In this document: one piece after another, positions 16,777-26,033 of the stretch
How positions within the stretch are numbered: the first letter of the stretch is position 1
How the letters are laid out: each line of letters starts with the position of its first letter
NCBI GenBank assembly: GCA_036374175.1
Contig: DASUUH010000046.1
Span: 1-64,000, forward strand
Reading direction: 5' to 3'
Source: JASLBX01 sp036374175
GTDB lineage: Bacteria > Actinomycetota > Actinomycetes > Jiangellales > Jiangellaceae
DNA length: 64,000 nt
Translations under genes and position numbers: made by a program
The notes under the pieces: model-generated
What the model was told of the DNA's origin: nothing
The model's input: only the letters and a program-made list of their open reading frames with translations
The model's database searches: none

Positions 16777-19362
16777 GTGAACGACCAGCTCACTACCAAG
16801 GCTCAGGAGGCGCTCTCCGTCGCCGTACGCAGTGCGGCCACCGCGGGCAACCCGCAGGTGGAGCCGGTTCACATCCTGCGTGCCCTGCTCGCACGGACCG
16901 AAGGTATCACCGGCCCGCTGCTAGAAGCCGCAGGGGCGGACGTCCCGTCCGTCCGTTCCGACGTCGACGCCGCCGCTGAAACTCTCCCCGCCGCGTCTGG
17001 CTCCACCGTGGGTGCGCCGGGACTCGCCCGGCAGACCTACGCCGTGCTCTCGCACGCCGGGGAGGTCGCCCGCGAACTCGGCGACGAATACGTGTCGACC
17101 GAACATCTGCTGGTAGGGCTCGCGCACGTCGAGTCGCCGGTCAAAGAGCTGCTGGCACGACACGGCGTCACGGCCGAGCGGCTGCGCGCAGCCTTCGCCC
17201 AGGTGCGCGGCAGCGCACGAGTGACGTCCCCCGACCCGGAGGGCACCTACGACGCGCTCAACAAGTACGGCGTCGACCTGGTCGAACGGGCCCGAGAAGG
17301 CAAGGTCGACCCGGTGATCGGGCGCGACTCGGAGATCCGGCGCGTCGTGCAGGTGCTGTCGCGGCGGACCAAGAACAACCCCGTGCTCATCGGCGAACCA
17401 GGGGTCGGCAAGACCGCCGTCGTTGAAGGCCTCGCGCAGCGCATCGTGGCCGGCGACGTCCCGGAGTCCCTTCGCGGCAAGCGCCTCGTCGCGCTCGACC
17501 TTGGCGCCATGCTGGCCGGTGCGAAGTACCGCGGCGAGTTCGAGGAGCGGCTCAAGGCGGTGCTGGACGAGATCAAGGCCAGCGAGGGCCAGGTCATCAC
17601 GTTCATCGACGAGCTGCACACCGTGGTCGGCGCCGGAGCCGGTGGTGACTCCTCGCTTGATGCGGGCAACATGCTCAAGCCCATGCTGGCCCGCGGCGAG
17701 CTGCGCATGGTCGGCGCGACTACGTTGGACGAGTACCGCGAGCGGATCGAAAAGGACCCGGCCCTGGAGCGCCGGTTCCAGCAGGTCTACGTCGGCGAGC
17801 CCAGCGTCGAGGACACCATCGCGATCCTGCGCGGGCTCAAGGAGCGCTACGAGGCGCACCACAAGGTGCAGATCTCTGACGCCGCCTTGGTCGCGGCGGC
17901 CACGCTGTCCGACCGCTACATCACCGGCCGCCAGCTTCCGGACAAGGCGATCGACCTGGTCGACGAGTCGGCGTCCCGGCTCCGGATGGAGATCGACTCG
18001 TCACCGGTCGAGATCGACACCCTGCGCCGGACGGTCGACCGGCTCAAGATGGAAGAGCTCGCGCTGGCCAAGGAGACCGATGCCGCGTCGCAGGAACGGC
18101 TCGCCGCGCTGCGGACCGAGCTGGCTGACACCGAAGAGGAGCTGCGCGGCCTCGAGGCCCGCTGGGAGCAGGAGAAGTCCAGTCTGAACCGGGTCGGCGC
18201 GCTCAAGGAGCAGATCGACGAGCTGCGCGGACAGGCGGAGCGAGCCCAGCGTGAGGGTGACCTGGCCGGCGCGAGCGAGATCCTCTACGGCAAGATCCCG
18301 CAGCTGGAGAAGGAGCTCGCAGCGGCCGCTGAGGCAGAGGCGGACCGTCCGGCGAACGCCATGGTCAAGGAGGAGGTCGGCCCGGACGACGTGGCCGACG
18401 TCGTCTCGGCGTGGACCGGCATTCCGGCCGGTCGGCTCCTCGAGGGCGAGACCGGCAAGCTGCTGCGGATGGAGGAGGAGCTTGGCCGTCGCGTGGTTGG
18501 GCAGCAGGCCGCCGTGGCTACGGTTTCGGACGCCGTCCGGCGCGCGCGGGCGGGTGTCTCGGACCCCGATCGTCCCACCGGGTCGTTCCTGTTCCTCGGC
18601 CCGACCGGTGTGGGCAAAACCGAGCTGGCCAAGGCGCTGGCCGGGTTCCTGTTCGACGACGACCGCGCAATGGTGCGGATCGACATGAGCGAGTACGGCG
18701 AGAAGCACAGCGTCGCTCGCCTGGTCGGTGCTCCACCTGGTTACGTCGGCTACGAAGAAGGCGGCCAGCTCACCGAAGCCGTCCGGCGGCGGCCGTACTC
18801 GGTGATCTTGCTGGACGAGGTCGAGAAGGCGCACCCCGAAGTGTTCGACGTCCTGCTGCAGGTGCTCGACGACGGCCGGCTCACGGACGGACAGGGGCGG
18901 ACGGTCGATTTCCGCAACGCGATCCTGATCCTGACGTCCAACCTCGGGTCGGTCTTCCTGGCCGATCCGACTCTGGACGACGCTGCCAAGCGCGAGAAGG
19001 TCATGGAAGTGGTGCGGGCGTCGTTCAAGCCCGAGTTCCTGAACCGGCTCGACGACGTGGTGCTGTTCGACCCGCTGGGCACCGACGAGCTGGCCCGAAT
19101 CGTCGAGCTTCAGGTCTCGCTGCTCGCCGACCGGCTGGCCGACCGGCGGCTGACGCTCCAGGTCAGCGATGCGGCTAAGGAGTGGCTGGCACTCACGGGG
19201 TACGACCCGGTGTACGGGGCCCGGCCGCTGCGCCGCCTCGTCCAGACGGCAATCGGCGACAAGCTGGCGAGAGCGATCCTGACCGGCGAGATCAAGGACG
19301 GCGACACCGTGTCGGTCGACCTCGACGACGCCGCGGACACCCTTACCGTCCAGCGCACCTGA
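16777..19362 (+). CDS. clpB: ATP-dependent disaggregase ClpB
   Basis: An 861-residue Hsp100 chaperone that, with DnaK, extracts proteins from aggregates. The N-domain covers about 1-145 (DQLTTKAQEALSVAV; EPVHILRALL). NBD1 has Walker A GEPGVGKTAVVEGLAQRIV and Walker B VITFIDELHT. The coiled-coil middle domain is about 400-530. NBD2 has GPTGVGKTELAKALAGFLF, VILLDEVEKAHPEVFDVLLQ and the sensor-2 GARPLRR. The start at GTG 16777 (VNDQLTTK) has GGGGAGA upstream and matches the family N-terminus; an in-frame ATG at 16759 is the alternative. A HAIR operator lies upstream and a strong hairpin follows the stop, so it is a monocistronic, HspR-controlled heat-shock gene. Confidence 0.96.
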   Translation: MNDQLTTKAQEALSVAVRSAATAGNPQVEPVHILRALLARTEGITGPLLEAAGADVPSVRSDVDAAAETLPAASGSTVGAPGLARQTYAVLSHAGEVARELGDEYVSTEHLLVGLAHVESPVKELLARHGVTAERLRAAFAQVRGSARVTSPDPEGTYDALNKYGVDLVERAREGKVDPVIGRDSEIRRVVQVLSRRTKNNPVLIGEPGVGKTAVVEGLAQRIVAGDVPESLRGKRLVALDLGAMLAGAKYRGEFEERLKAVLDEIKASEGQVITFIDELHTVVGAGAGGDSSLDAGNMLKPMLARGELRMVGATTLDEYRERIEKDPALERRFQQVYVGEPSVEDTIAILRGLKERYEAHHKVQISDAALVAAATLSDRYITGRQLPDKAIDLVDESASRLRMEIDSSPVEIDTLRRTVDRLKMEELALAKETDAASQERLAALRTELADTEEELRGLEARWEQEKSSLNRVGALKEQIDELRGQAERAQREGDLAGASEILYGKIPQLEKELAAAAEAEADRPANAMVKEEVGPDDVADVVSAWTGIPAGRLLEGETGKLLRMEEELGRRVVGQQAAVATVSDAVRRARAGVSDPDRPTGSFLFLGPTGVGKTELAKALAGFLFDDDRAMVRIDMSEYGEKHSVARLVGAPPGYVGYEEGGQLTEAVRRRPYSVILLDEVEKAHPEVFDVLLQVLDDGRLTDGQGRTVDFRNAILILTSNLGSVFLADPTLDDAAKREKVMEVVRASFKPEFLNRLDDVVLFDPLGTDELARIVELQVSLLADRLADRRLTLQVSDAAKEWLALTGYDPVYGARPLRRLVQTAIGDKLARAILTGEIKDGDTVSVDLDDAADTLTVQRT

Positions 19363-19371
19363 CTACTCCGC

Positions 19372-19421
19372 TGATCATCGGCACTTTCCGGGTTATGTAG
19401 CCGGGAAAGTGCCGATGATCA
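19372..19421. terminator. Long perfect hairpin after clpB
   Basis: TGATCATCGGCACTTTCC (19372-19389) pairs perfectly with GGAAAGTGCCGATGATCA (19404-19421), an 18-bp stem with a 14-nt loop. It directly follows the clpB stop and precedes the SDR gene. There is no U-tract; a terminator of the actinobacterial stem-only type or a small repeat is likely. Confidence 0.7.
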
Positions 19422-19455
19422 AGGGGTGGTGGGGCATTAGGTAGGGTCGGGTGTC

Positions 19456-20226
19456 ATGCCAACCGCACTCGTGACCGGCCCGACGTCCGGTATCGGAAAC
19501 GCGTTCGCCCGCCAGCTGGCAGCCTCCGGGTACGACGTGGTACTGGTCTCGCGGGACACTGAGCGGCTGGCGGCGACCGCGGCCGCCCTCGAAAAGCAAT
19601 ACGGCATCGCCACCGAGGTTCTGACCGCGGACCTGAGTACACACGAGGGCAGGGCTGTCGCCGAGCAGCGGCTCAGCGACGCCGGACGTCCCATCGACCT
19701 GCTGGTCAACAATGCGGGGTTCGCGCTACGCAAACCATTCCTGGCAAACGACATCGACGACGAGGAACGGCTGCTCAACGTCCACGTTCTGGCCGTCCTT
19801 CGGCTCACCAGGGCCGTCTTACCGGTGATGATCGAGCGTGGCGGCGGCGCGATCATCAATGTCACCTCGCTTGCGGGCATGATTCCGCGCGGGACGTACA
19901 GCGCGCATAAGGCGTGGGCCACCATGTTCAGCGAGGGGCTCGCGCCCCGGGTGGCCGGCAACGGCGTTCGCGTGATGGCGCTGCTGCCCGGCTTCGTCCG
20001 CACCGAGCTACACCAGCGCGCTCAGATGAAGATGGCCGGCATCCCGTCATTCATGTGGCTTGATGCGGACCGGCTCGCCCGTACCGCACTGCGTGACCTC
20101 AACCGAGGCAAGCGGGTGTCGGTGCCGGGCGCCCTTTACCGGCTGGCGAGCTGGTTGCTGCCCCGGCTGCCTCGCGGGCTGCTGATTGCGACCGGCAAGC
20201 AACATCCTGCTGAACGCCGGGCTTAG
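19456..20226 (+). CDS. Short-chain dehydrogenase/reductase
   Basis: A 256-residue classical SDR. The nucleotide-binding TGxxxGIG is at the N-terminus (VTGPTSGIGNAFARQLA), followed by the NNAGFALR strand. The catalytic Ser is in INVTSLAGMIP and the Tyr/Lys in TYSAHKAW. The Arg at SRDTERL after beta-2 suggests NADPH preference. The C-terminus has a basic, hydrophobic stretch (LYRLASWLLPRLPRGLLIAT) that may sit at the membrane. The substrate is unknown. It converges with the acyltransferase gene, leaving only 4 bp between stops. Confidence 0.86.
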   Translation: MPTALVTGPTSGIGNAFARQLAASGYDVVLVSRDTERLAATAAALEKQYGIATEVLTADLSTHEGRAVAEQRLSDAGRPIDLLVNNAGFALRKPFLANDIDDEERLLNVHVLAVLRLTRAVLPVMIERGGGAIINVTSLAGMIPRGTYSAHKAWATMFSEGLAPRVAGNGVRVMALLPGFVRTELHQRAQMKMAGIPSFMWLDADRLARTALRDLNRGKRVSVPGALYRLASWLLPRLPRGLLIATGKQHPAERRA

Positions 20227-20230
20227 CACA

Positions 20231-21325
20231 TCATCCGACGGCGGCGCGCACGTACGGAATCCGGCACAGGACGAGCGTCAGCGCCACCGACGCAGCCAGC
20301 GTCACGCCAAGGTGTACCAGGGCGGTAAGCACGAGCGCGGCCGGAGAACCCGGCAACGGCCACTCCTCACGGAGCGGGTACAGCACGAGCGGGTGCACGA
20401 GGAAGATGCCGAACGTGATCACCGCGGCGCTTCCGAGCCGGTCGCGCCGCGCGCGCATTGCCGTGCCGGCGGCGCGCAGCAGCACGAACGCCGACAGCGA
20501 CATGACCACCACCGTCGGTGACAGGTAGCCGTAGAGGTACCGTCCGGGAACGCCCCAGCCTTCAGACGTAGTCAACACGCCGACAAGAGCGGCCGTAGCC
20601 ACTACGGACGATACGAATACCGCCGCCGCCACACGCACCCGACCGGGCGTCAACCTCATGTCGCGGAGCAACCAACCGGCCACGAAGTAGCCCGCGAACG
20701 GCAAGAAGCGGGTCGCCGCCGTCGATGACCCGGCCCGCGCAACGACTGACGCAAGTTGGTCGAGCGCGCCGAACGCGATGAGCACGCCGGCCAGGCCTGC
20801 CTGCATCCGCCGTGTGGTATGCCGGATCACGATCTTCAGAAACGGCGCCAGTGCGTACAAGCCGACCAGCACGTAGAGGAAGTACAGCTGGAGAAATGGC
20901 GTGCCCGCCATAACTCCGCGAGCCGCGTCTTCGACGGACAGATTGTGATCGAGCCACCAATGCCGGAACGCCAGGTAGACCACCGTCCACACGACCAACG
21001 GCACGCCCACCCGCGCCAGCCGCCGCAGGTAGAAGTCCCGCGGCCGCTCGACCCGGCGCGGGTCCAGCAGGAGCGCTCCGCTGATCATGACGAACACAGG
21101 GACGCACCACCTGAGCGCGGAGTCGATCAGGTTGGCTGTCCACCAGCCGGCGCTGCCCTCACTGGCCCATCGCCCGGTGACAACGGGTGCGATCACGTGG
21201 ATCATCACCACGGCGACGATCGACACGATCCGGGCCAGATCTAGCCAGGCGGTATTGTCCAGCCGGCCGTCGCGCTGCTCGGCCGGCTGGGAGGTGGATG
21301 TTCGGGCTTCTGTGACGTCAGTCAT
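20231..21325 (-). CDS. Membrane acyltransferase, acyltransferase-3 (OafA-like) family
   Basis: A 364-residue polytopic membrane protein. After a polar N-terminus (about 1-25) comes the family start NTAWLDLARIVSIVAVVMIHV, with the catalytic-type His in that first helix. About ten membrane spans follow, including FVMISGALLLDPRRVERPRDFYLRRLARV, which matches the conserved R/K-rich loop of acyltransferase-3 proteins. These enzymes O-acetylate surface sugars or lipids. It is a single minus-strand gene between convergent neighbours. There is no sign of a partner, so the acceptor is unknown. Confidence 0.85.
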   Translation of the reverse strand: MTDVTEARTSTSQPAEQRDGRLDNTAWLDLARIVSIVAVVMIHVIAPVVTGRWASEGSAGWWTANLIDSALRWCVPVFVMISGALLLDPRRVERPRDFYLRRLARVGVPLVVWTVVYLAFRHWWLDHNLSVEDAARGVMAGTPFLQLYFLYVLVGLYALAPFLKIVIRHTTRRMQAGLAGVLIAFGALDQLASVVARAGSSTAATRFLPFAGYFVAGWLLRDMRLTPGRVRVAAAVFVSSVVATAALVGVLTTSEGWGVPGRYLYGYLSPTVVVMSLSAFVLLRAAGTAMRARRDRLGSAAVITFGIFLVHPLVLYPLREEWPLPGSPAALVLTALVHLGVTLAASVALTLVLCRIPYVRAAVG

Positions 21326-21386
21326 AGATCACGGGGGTCGCGGATACATGCCGCGTGTCAACGTACCCGGGTTTGACCCGTCACAG

Positions 21387-22028
21387 TCATCCGGCAAGTT
21401 GATCAATGACAGCTACAAGTGCGCCCGACAGGTCGTGCTCCGCCTCGTGGACCAGCCAGCCGCGCTGCTGCGCCGACCGGGCCCACCATGTCGCCGGTCC
21501 GATTTCCCGGACGTCGGCACCCGACCGCACGTACGCGCACGGAGCGTCCGGCCAGTCGATGGCCGGTGGCAGCGACTCAGTCCAGAACGCGTGGTCAGCG
21601 GCCAGTGCAGGTTGATCCGACCAATGCGGCGCCTCGCCGTGCAATGCGGCGTGCACCCGGTCCGCGGCATCGGAATGCGCGGCGCGAAGCAGGTCGAGAT
21701 GGGTCTGCGCACCCGATCGCGGGAGTGATGCGTCCACGAACACGTACCCGCCCACTGCCCGCCGCGCGGCTCGCTGCGTACGCGCGAGAGCCGGCAGCAA
21801 CGGGCCCGCCATCCCGTGCCCGACCAGCACCAGGGGTGTCGGTACGTCGGCCGCGTGCAAGGGCCGGGCCATGCCGGCCACCCAGCCGACCGAATAGGGG
21901 GCTGGTCCGGCGAGGACTTCCGGCGCGACGACGTGGTGGCCTTGGTCCCGCAGGTCGGCGGCCACCGACTCCCACCAGTCAGGTGGGTCAAGCGGGCCGT
22001 GGGCGAGAACAACGGTGCCGGGACGCAC
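21387..22028 (-). CDS. Alpha/beta-hydrolase-fold protein lacking the nucleophile serine
   Basis: A 213-residue protein with an alpha/beta-hydrolase pattern. It starts TVVLAHGPLDPPDWWESVAADL and has the nucleophile elbow as LVLVGHGMAGPLLP. The usual G-x-S-x-G Ser is a Gly here. A C-terminal His is in HEAEHDLSG. The missing Ser makes classic esterase activity unlikely; it may be a non-enzymatic or altered member. It starts at GTG 22028, 30 bp from the divergent pyrE, a place often occupied by a hydrolase-like gene in actinobacteria. Its function is unknown. Confidence 0.65.
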   Translation of the reverse strand: MRPGTVVLAHGPLDPPDWWESVAADLRDQGHHVVAPEVLAGPAPYSVGWVAGMARPLHAADVPTPLVLVGHGMAGPLLPALARTQRAARRAVGGYVFVDASLPRSGAQTHLDLLRAAHSDAADRVHAALHGEAPHWSDQPALAADHAFWTESLPPAIDWPDAPCAYVRSGADVREIGPATWWARSAQQRGWLVHEAEHDLSGALVAVIDQLAG

Positions 22029-22058
22029 AACTGCTAGCGTGCCGTACGCTCGACGATC

Positions 22059-22601
22059 GTGAGCGTACGGGAGGACCTGCTCGAGCAGATCATCGCCAAG
22101 GCCGTCGTCAAGGGCCGCGTAGTGCTGTCCTCCGGGCTCGAAGCGGACTACTACGTCGACCTGCGCCGGATCACATTGGACGGCGCGGCGGCTCCGCTCG
22201 TCGGTCGGGTCATGCTTGATCTGACCGCAGATCTCGGCTACGAGGCCGTCGGCGGACTAACGCTGGGCGCCGATCCGGTGGCCGCGGCCATGCTGCATGC
22301 TGCCGCCGCACACGGGCGTTCGCTCGATGCGTTCGTCGTCCGCAAGGCCGGCAAGGCTCATGGGCTGCAGCGGCGAATCGAAGGTCCCGACGTGACCGGC
22401 CGGCGCGTACTGGCTGTGGAGGACACCTCAACGACAGGTGGCAGTGTGCTGACCGCGGTGGAGGCACTACGCGAGGCCGGCGCCCATGTTGCCGCAGTCG
22501 CTGTCATCGTGGATCGGGCGACCGGCGCTCGTGAGCGTGTCGAGGCCGAAGGGCTGCCGTATTACGCCGCGTACAGCCTGGCCGATCTCGGCCTCGGCTG
22601 A
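22059..22601 (+). CDS. pyrE: Orotate phosphoribosyltransferase
   Basis: A 180-residue PRTase. It converts orotate and PRPP to OMP in pyrimidine synthesis. The N-terminal helix and SSGLEADYYVDLRRITLD (orotate side) are present, as is the PRPP motif VLAVEDTSTTGGSVL. FVVRKAGKAHGLQRRIEG contains the catalytic loop Lys/His residues. The length is right for actinobacterial PyrE. GTG start at 22059. A hairpin lies in the 204 bp between it and the methyltransferase gene, so the two may be separate units despite sharing orientation. Confidence 0.95.
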   Translation: MSVREDLLEQIIAKAVVKGRVVLSSGLEADYYVDLRRITLDGAAAPLVGRVMLDLTADLGYEAVGGLTLGADPVAAAMLHAAAAHGRSLDAFVVRKAGKAHGLQRRIEGPDVTGRRVLAVEDTSTTGGSVLTAVEALREAGAHVAAVAVIVDRATGARERVEAEGLPYYAAYSLADLGLG

Positions 22602-22668
22602 TCCCACATCATCAAGGCGTGCGGGTGTCCGCACGAGAAGTTGATCTCGCTAGAGAAACCGCTCGTTG

Positions 22669-22725
22669 CTGATCAAACCGTCGGCGATCATGGCCAAATC
22701 GCGGTTCTGCCGACGGATTGATCAG
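22669..22725. terminator. Hairpin between pyrE and the RNA methyltransferase gene
   Basis: CTGATCAAACCGTCGGC (22669-22685) pairs with GCCGACGGATTGATCAG (22709-22725) at 16 of 17 positions, with a 23-nt loop. It sits in a 204-bp gap. It shares the outer CTGATCA/TGATCAG tip with the hairpins after clpB and before hutF. Confidence 0.55.
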
Positions 22726-22805
22726 TAAGGAGCAGTAATCATGGCGTGATCATTTGGACTGCGGGTGAAATGTGAGCCGGCTCGGGTCTGACAGGCTTAC
22801 CCACT

Positions 22806-23453
22806 GTGGACGAGACGGAGACTTCGGAAGAGGCCGGCGTCGCGGACGTTGGTGTCGGTCCATGGCAGGGGCAGTGGCCGGAAGGTCCCCATTACCACCC
22901 TGACCTGCTTGCCCACGGTGACCGCCGCAACGTCGTCGACAAGTACCGGTACTGGCGGCAGGAGGCGATCGTGGCCGACCTGGACCGCCGCCGCCACCCG
23001 TACCACGTCGCCATCGAGAACTGGCAGCACGACTTCAACATCGGGGCGATCGTGCGCACGGCCAACGCGTTCCTCGCGGCCGCTGTGCATATAGTCGGGC
23101 GACGGCGCTGGAACCGGCGCGGCGCCATGGTGACGGACCGCTATCAGCACGTGCACCATCACGCGACAATCGCGGACTTCGCGGGCTGGGCGCGGACCGA
23201 GGGGCTGCCGCTCATCGGTGTGGACAATCTCCCGGATGCCGTTCCGCTCGAGACGTACGATCTGCCCGAGCGGTGCGTGTTGTTGTTCGGTCAGGAAGGC
23301 CCAGGGCTGTCTGACGAGGCGCGTACCCACGCCTCGGCCGTCCTGTCGATCGCGCAGTTCGGCTCGACCCGCTCGATCAACGCAGGTGCGGCGTCGGCCA
23401 TCGCCATGCATGCCTGGCTCCGACGGCATGTCTTCGATCAACGGCCGACCTGA
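22806..23453 (+). CDS. TrmH/SpoU-family RNA 2'-O-ribose methyltransferase
   Basis: A 215-residue SPOUT enzyme transferring methyl from SAM to a ribose 2'-OH in tRNA or rRNA. The three SpoU motifs are present: motif 1 ENWQHDFNIGAIVRTANAF, motif 2 LLFGQEGPGLSDEA and motif 3 IAQFGSTRSINAGAASAIAM. It starts at GTG 22806. The placement after pyrE and before fba is conserved in actinobacteria. The exact RNA target is not determined. Confidence 0.9.
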   Translation: MDETETSEEAGVADVGVGPWQGQWPEGPHYHPDLLAHGDRRNVVDKYRYWRQEAIVADLDRRRHPYHVAIENWQHDFNIGAIVRTANAFLAAAVHIVGRRRWNRRGAMVTDRYQHVHHHATIADFAGWARTEGLPLIGVDNLPDAVPLETYDLPERCVLLFGQEGPGLSDEARTHASAVLSIAQFGSTRSINAGAASAIAMHAWLRRHVFDQRPT

Positions 23454-23455
23454 GT

Positions 23456-23504
23456 CGCTCTTCCACCTGATCGGGCTGAGCAGCGCCGACCAAGTGGAAG
23501 AGCG
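23456..23504. terminator. Bidirectional terminator-like hairpin
   Basis: CGCTCTTCCACCTGATCGG (23456-23474) and CCGACCAAGTGGAAGAGCG (23486-23504) pair at 17 of 19 positions, the two mismatches being wobble-compatible. It lies in the 64-bp gap between the convergent methyltransferase and substrate-binding-protein genes. Confidence 0.7.
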
Positions 23505-23517
23505 GCATTCAGGTGAC

Positions 23518-24858
23518 CTACGAGCAGGCGCTCGTGTACTCGTACGCGTCGGCGGTGGAGCCGCTCACCTCTGCCTGGACGACGGACAGGCCCAGCGTGC
23601 CTTCCTCGTCCGGACGGTTGATGACCGCCTGCCGAATCGCGTTCTCGTTGGTGTCCACACCGAACGTCGTGGCCGGCAGCACGCCCTCGTAATCGACCTG
23701 AAGCCCGTCGATCACTGCGCGCAGGCCGGTCCGAGTCAAGTCGCCGCTGGCCACGGCGGCTTCAAGCGCGGCCTTGAGCGGATACGACCAGACCCAGCCA
23801 AAGGTGTAGCCGTCGTTCTCCGGCACCCCGCCGTTCAGCGACTCGCGGATCGCGTCATGACCGGGGCTAGTGCCGTCGATGCCCTCCCAGGGCGCGATGT
23901 TGGTGTACGTCGCGAGGATCGCCTGAGCCGCAGCAGAGTCCAGCAGCGCCGGGTTCCACGTCGGAACCGACCCGAGAAACTGGCCACCGAATCCACCGGC
24001 GACCGTCTTTCCGATGATCTCACCGGTCTCCGCCGGCCCCACGGCCAGCACGACGGCGTCCGCGCCGCTTTCCATCACTGCGGCAACCGCAGCGTCCTGT
24101 GAACCCACGATGGTGTTCGGTGCGGTCTCGACAAAGCCGGCGAACTCGGCGCCGTTCGCCTCGGCCCAGTGCTCGACTCCGGCAGCGGAGTCACCGCCGT
24201 AGTCACCCGGGTAGCCGACCGCCAGCACGGTTGACGGAGCGCTGACGTTCTCCGCGAACCAGTCCAGACCGACCTGCGACTCGATGCAGTACGAGTAGCC
24301 GGACTCCAGGATCAGGCCGTTGTCGGACTCGTCGAAGGCCCACCCGGACCACCAGGAGGCCGGCGCGCCGACCACGTTGTCGGCGTCCATGTCGGACAAG
24401 ATCGCCTCGGTCGTCGGCGTGCCAAGAGTCTGCGCCAAGGCGAGGATGTTCGGCTCGATCTCCCGGTACCGCGCGCTGTGCTGCTGGGGGTCGTACAGCG
24501 TGTCGCGGGTGTACGTCGAGATGTCGATATCGAAGCCGCCGATGCCGCCGGCATCGTTGACCCGCTTCCAGAACGCCTCCTGACCCGCCGTGATCGGTAC
24601 GGCAACGGGGGCGAACGGGCCCTCGCTCAGGTCCGACAGCACACCGAGGTAGATGCAGCCGTTGTCCGGGTTGACCGCGTCCGGGCACGCCTCCTCGGTC
24701 ACGCCGACGTCGAACGCGATTTCGTCTGACTCGCCGCCCGGCTCTTCCGTTTCGCCGCCGTCGGCGGTGTCGTCGTCACCGTCCTCGACGGCACATGCGG
24801 TTGCCAGCAGGGCTACTGCACCGAGCACTGCTGCGGTGCGTCTTGCTGTGCTCCTCAT
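23518..24858 (-). CDS. ABC transporter substrate-binding lipoprotein (LivJ-like), acyl-CoA-synthetase operon
   Basis: A 446-residue type-I periplasmic binding protein. A basic N-terminus and hydrophobic stretch end in the lipobox LLATACAVE, followed by an acidic Asp/Gly/Glu linker. The mature part has IYLGVLSDLSEGPFAPVAVP and later VLAVGYPGDYGGDSAAG and ADAVVLAVGPAETGEII. Cysteines near DNGCIY and GYSYCIES could pair. I start at ATG 24858, which has AGGTGA six bases upstream; the frame extends 25 codons further without support. It is the last gene of a six-gene transport operon. Its sequence differs greatly from the first receptor (6503), so the ligand probably differs too. Confidence 0.87.
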   Translation of the reverse strand: MRSTARRTAAVLGAVALLATACAVEDGDDDTADGGETEEPGGESDEIAFDVGVTEEACPDAVNPDNGCIYLGVLSDLSEGPFAPVAVPITAGQEAFWKRVNDAGGIGGFDIDISTYTRDTLYDPQQHSARYREIEPNILALAQTLGTPTTEAILSDMDADNVVGAPASWWSGWAFDESDNGLILESGYSYCIESQVGLDWFAENVSAPSTVLAVGYPGDYGGDSAAGVEHWAEANGAEFAGFVETAPNTIVGSQDAAVAAVMESGADAVVLAVGPAETGEIIGKTVAGGFGGQFLGSVPTWNPALLDSAAAQAILATYTNIAPWEGIDGTSPGHDAIRESLNGGVPENDGYTFGWVWSYPLKAALEAAVASGDLTRTGLRAVIDGLQVDYEGVLPATTFGVDTNENAIRQAVINRPDEEGTLGLSVVQAEVSGSTADAYEYTSACS

Positions 24859-24884
24859 CGAGCTCACCTCATTTTCCGGGATTG

Positions 24885-26033
24885 TTAGTAGGAGAAGGGC
24901 CACGCTTTCCAGTAGTTGCGCACTCGGATCCACAGCCCGTACAGGCCCCTGGGTTCGAGCACGAGGAACAGCACGATCAGCGCACCGAAGAGCATGGTCT
25001 GAACGTGGAAAACCGTCAGGAATCCGCTGCCTGGCGCCGTCGAGATGAACGGCACTGCACCGGCCAGTTCAGAGACGAACCGCGGCATCAGGACGACGAA
25101 GGCCGCTCCCATGATCGATCCGCTGATGGTTGCGATCCCACCGATCAGGATGACGGCCAGGAATTCGATGGATAGGAAGAGGTTCCAGTTGCCCGGCGTC
25201 ATCTGGCCGATGACCACGACAAGCAGAGCTCCGGCAATGCCGGCGTAGAAGGACGACACGGTGAACGCCAGCGTCTTCGTCCGCTGCAGCGACACACCCA
25301 TCACCGCGGCGGCGATGTCTCGGTCACGAACCGCAGCGAAGGCGCGGCCCAGCTTGGACCGAGCCAGGTTACGGGCCGCCACCGCCAGAATTACGAAGAC
25401 TGCGAAGCAGACGAAGTAGAACATCGCATCGCGCGGCAGGATGTAACCGAACAGGTGGTACTTGCCGCGCAGGTCCATGCCGAACAGCACCAGCTCGGCC
25501 GGCGCTCGTCCCACGCCCGCGCCGCCGGTGATCGGCCGCGCCTCCTTGAAAATGTGCTCGCCGATGAAGACCAGGCCCAACGTCAGGATGGCCAGGTACA
25601 GTCCGCGTACCCGAGCGGCTAACGGAGCGACCGCCAACCCGACAAGTGCGGGTACGACGCCTGCCATTGGGAGCCAGATCGCCATGTCCAACTCGAAACC
25701 GATGACCTGGCTGGTCTCCCGGCCGCCTAACACGGCCGCTGTGTAAGCACCCAACCCCATGAAGAAGGCGTGTCCCAACGACACCTGGCCCGCGTAGCCG
25801 GTGACGAGATTCAGCCCGATCCCGGCGATCGCGTAGATGAACACGGTCATCATGAGGCTGGTCAGATCGCGGCTGAGGAAAAGCGGCAGCGCCAGGACGA
25901 CTACCGCCAGCGCAACCGTCCACCAGCGTTTGGTGGGAGTGTTGAGGATCGCCTGGTCGGCGGCGTAGCTGGTGTAGAGGGCGGGCCGGCCGGCTACCCT
26001 CCCGCGCCGCTGCTGCAAAGCGGTCCCGATCAC
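24885..26033 (-). CDS. livM: ABC transporter permease, LivM type
   Basis: A 382-residue permease with about nine membrane spans. Family markers are GIGLNLVTGYAGQVSLGHAFFMG, RGLYLAILTLG and the cytoplasmic loop KLGRAFAAVRDRDIAAAVMGV. The C-terminus has VLEPRGLYGLW. The start is GTG 26033, which overlaps the livH stop (GTGA); the upstream extension of the frame runs through livH out of register. It is a stand-alone permease, in contrast to the fused LivM in the first importer. Confidence 0.88.
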   Translation of the reverse strand: MIGTALQQRRGRVAGRPALYTSYAADQAILNTPTKRWWTVALAVVVLALPLFLSRDLTSLMMTVFIYAIAGIGLNLVTGYAGQVSLGHAFFMGLGAYTAAVLGGRETSQVIGFELDMAIWLPMAGVVPALVGLAVAPLAARVRGLYLAILTLGLVFIGEHIFKEARPITGGAGVGRAPAELVLFGMDLRGKYHLFGYILPRDAMFYFVCFAVFVILAVAARNLARSKLGRAFAAVRDRDIAAAVMGVSLQRTKTLAFTVSSFYAGIAGALLVVVIGQMTPGNWNLFLSIEFLAVILIGGIATISGSIMGAAFVVLMPRFVSELAGAVPFISTAPGSGFLTVFHVQTMLFGALIVLFLVLEPRGLYGLWIRVRNYWKAWPFSY

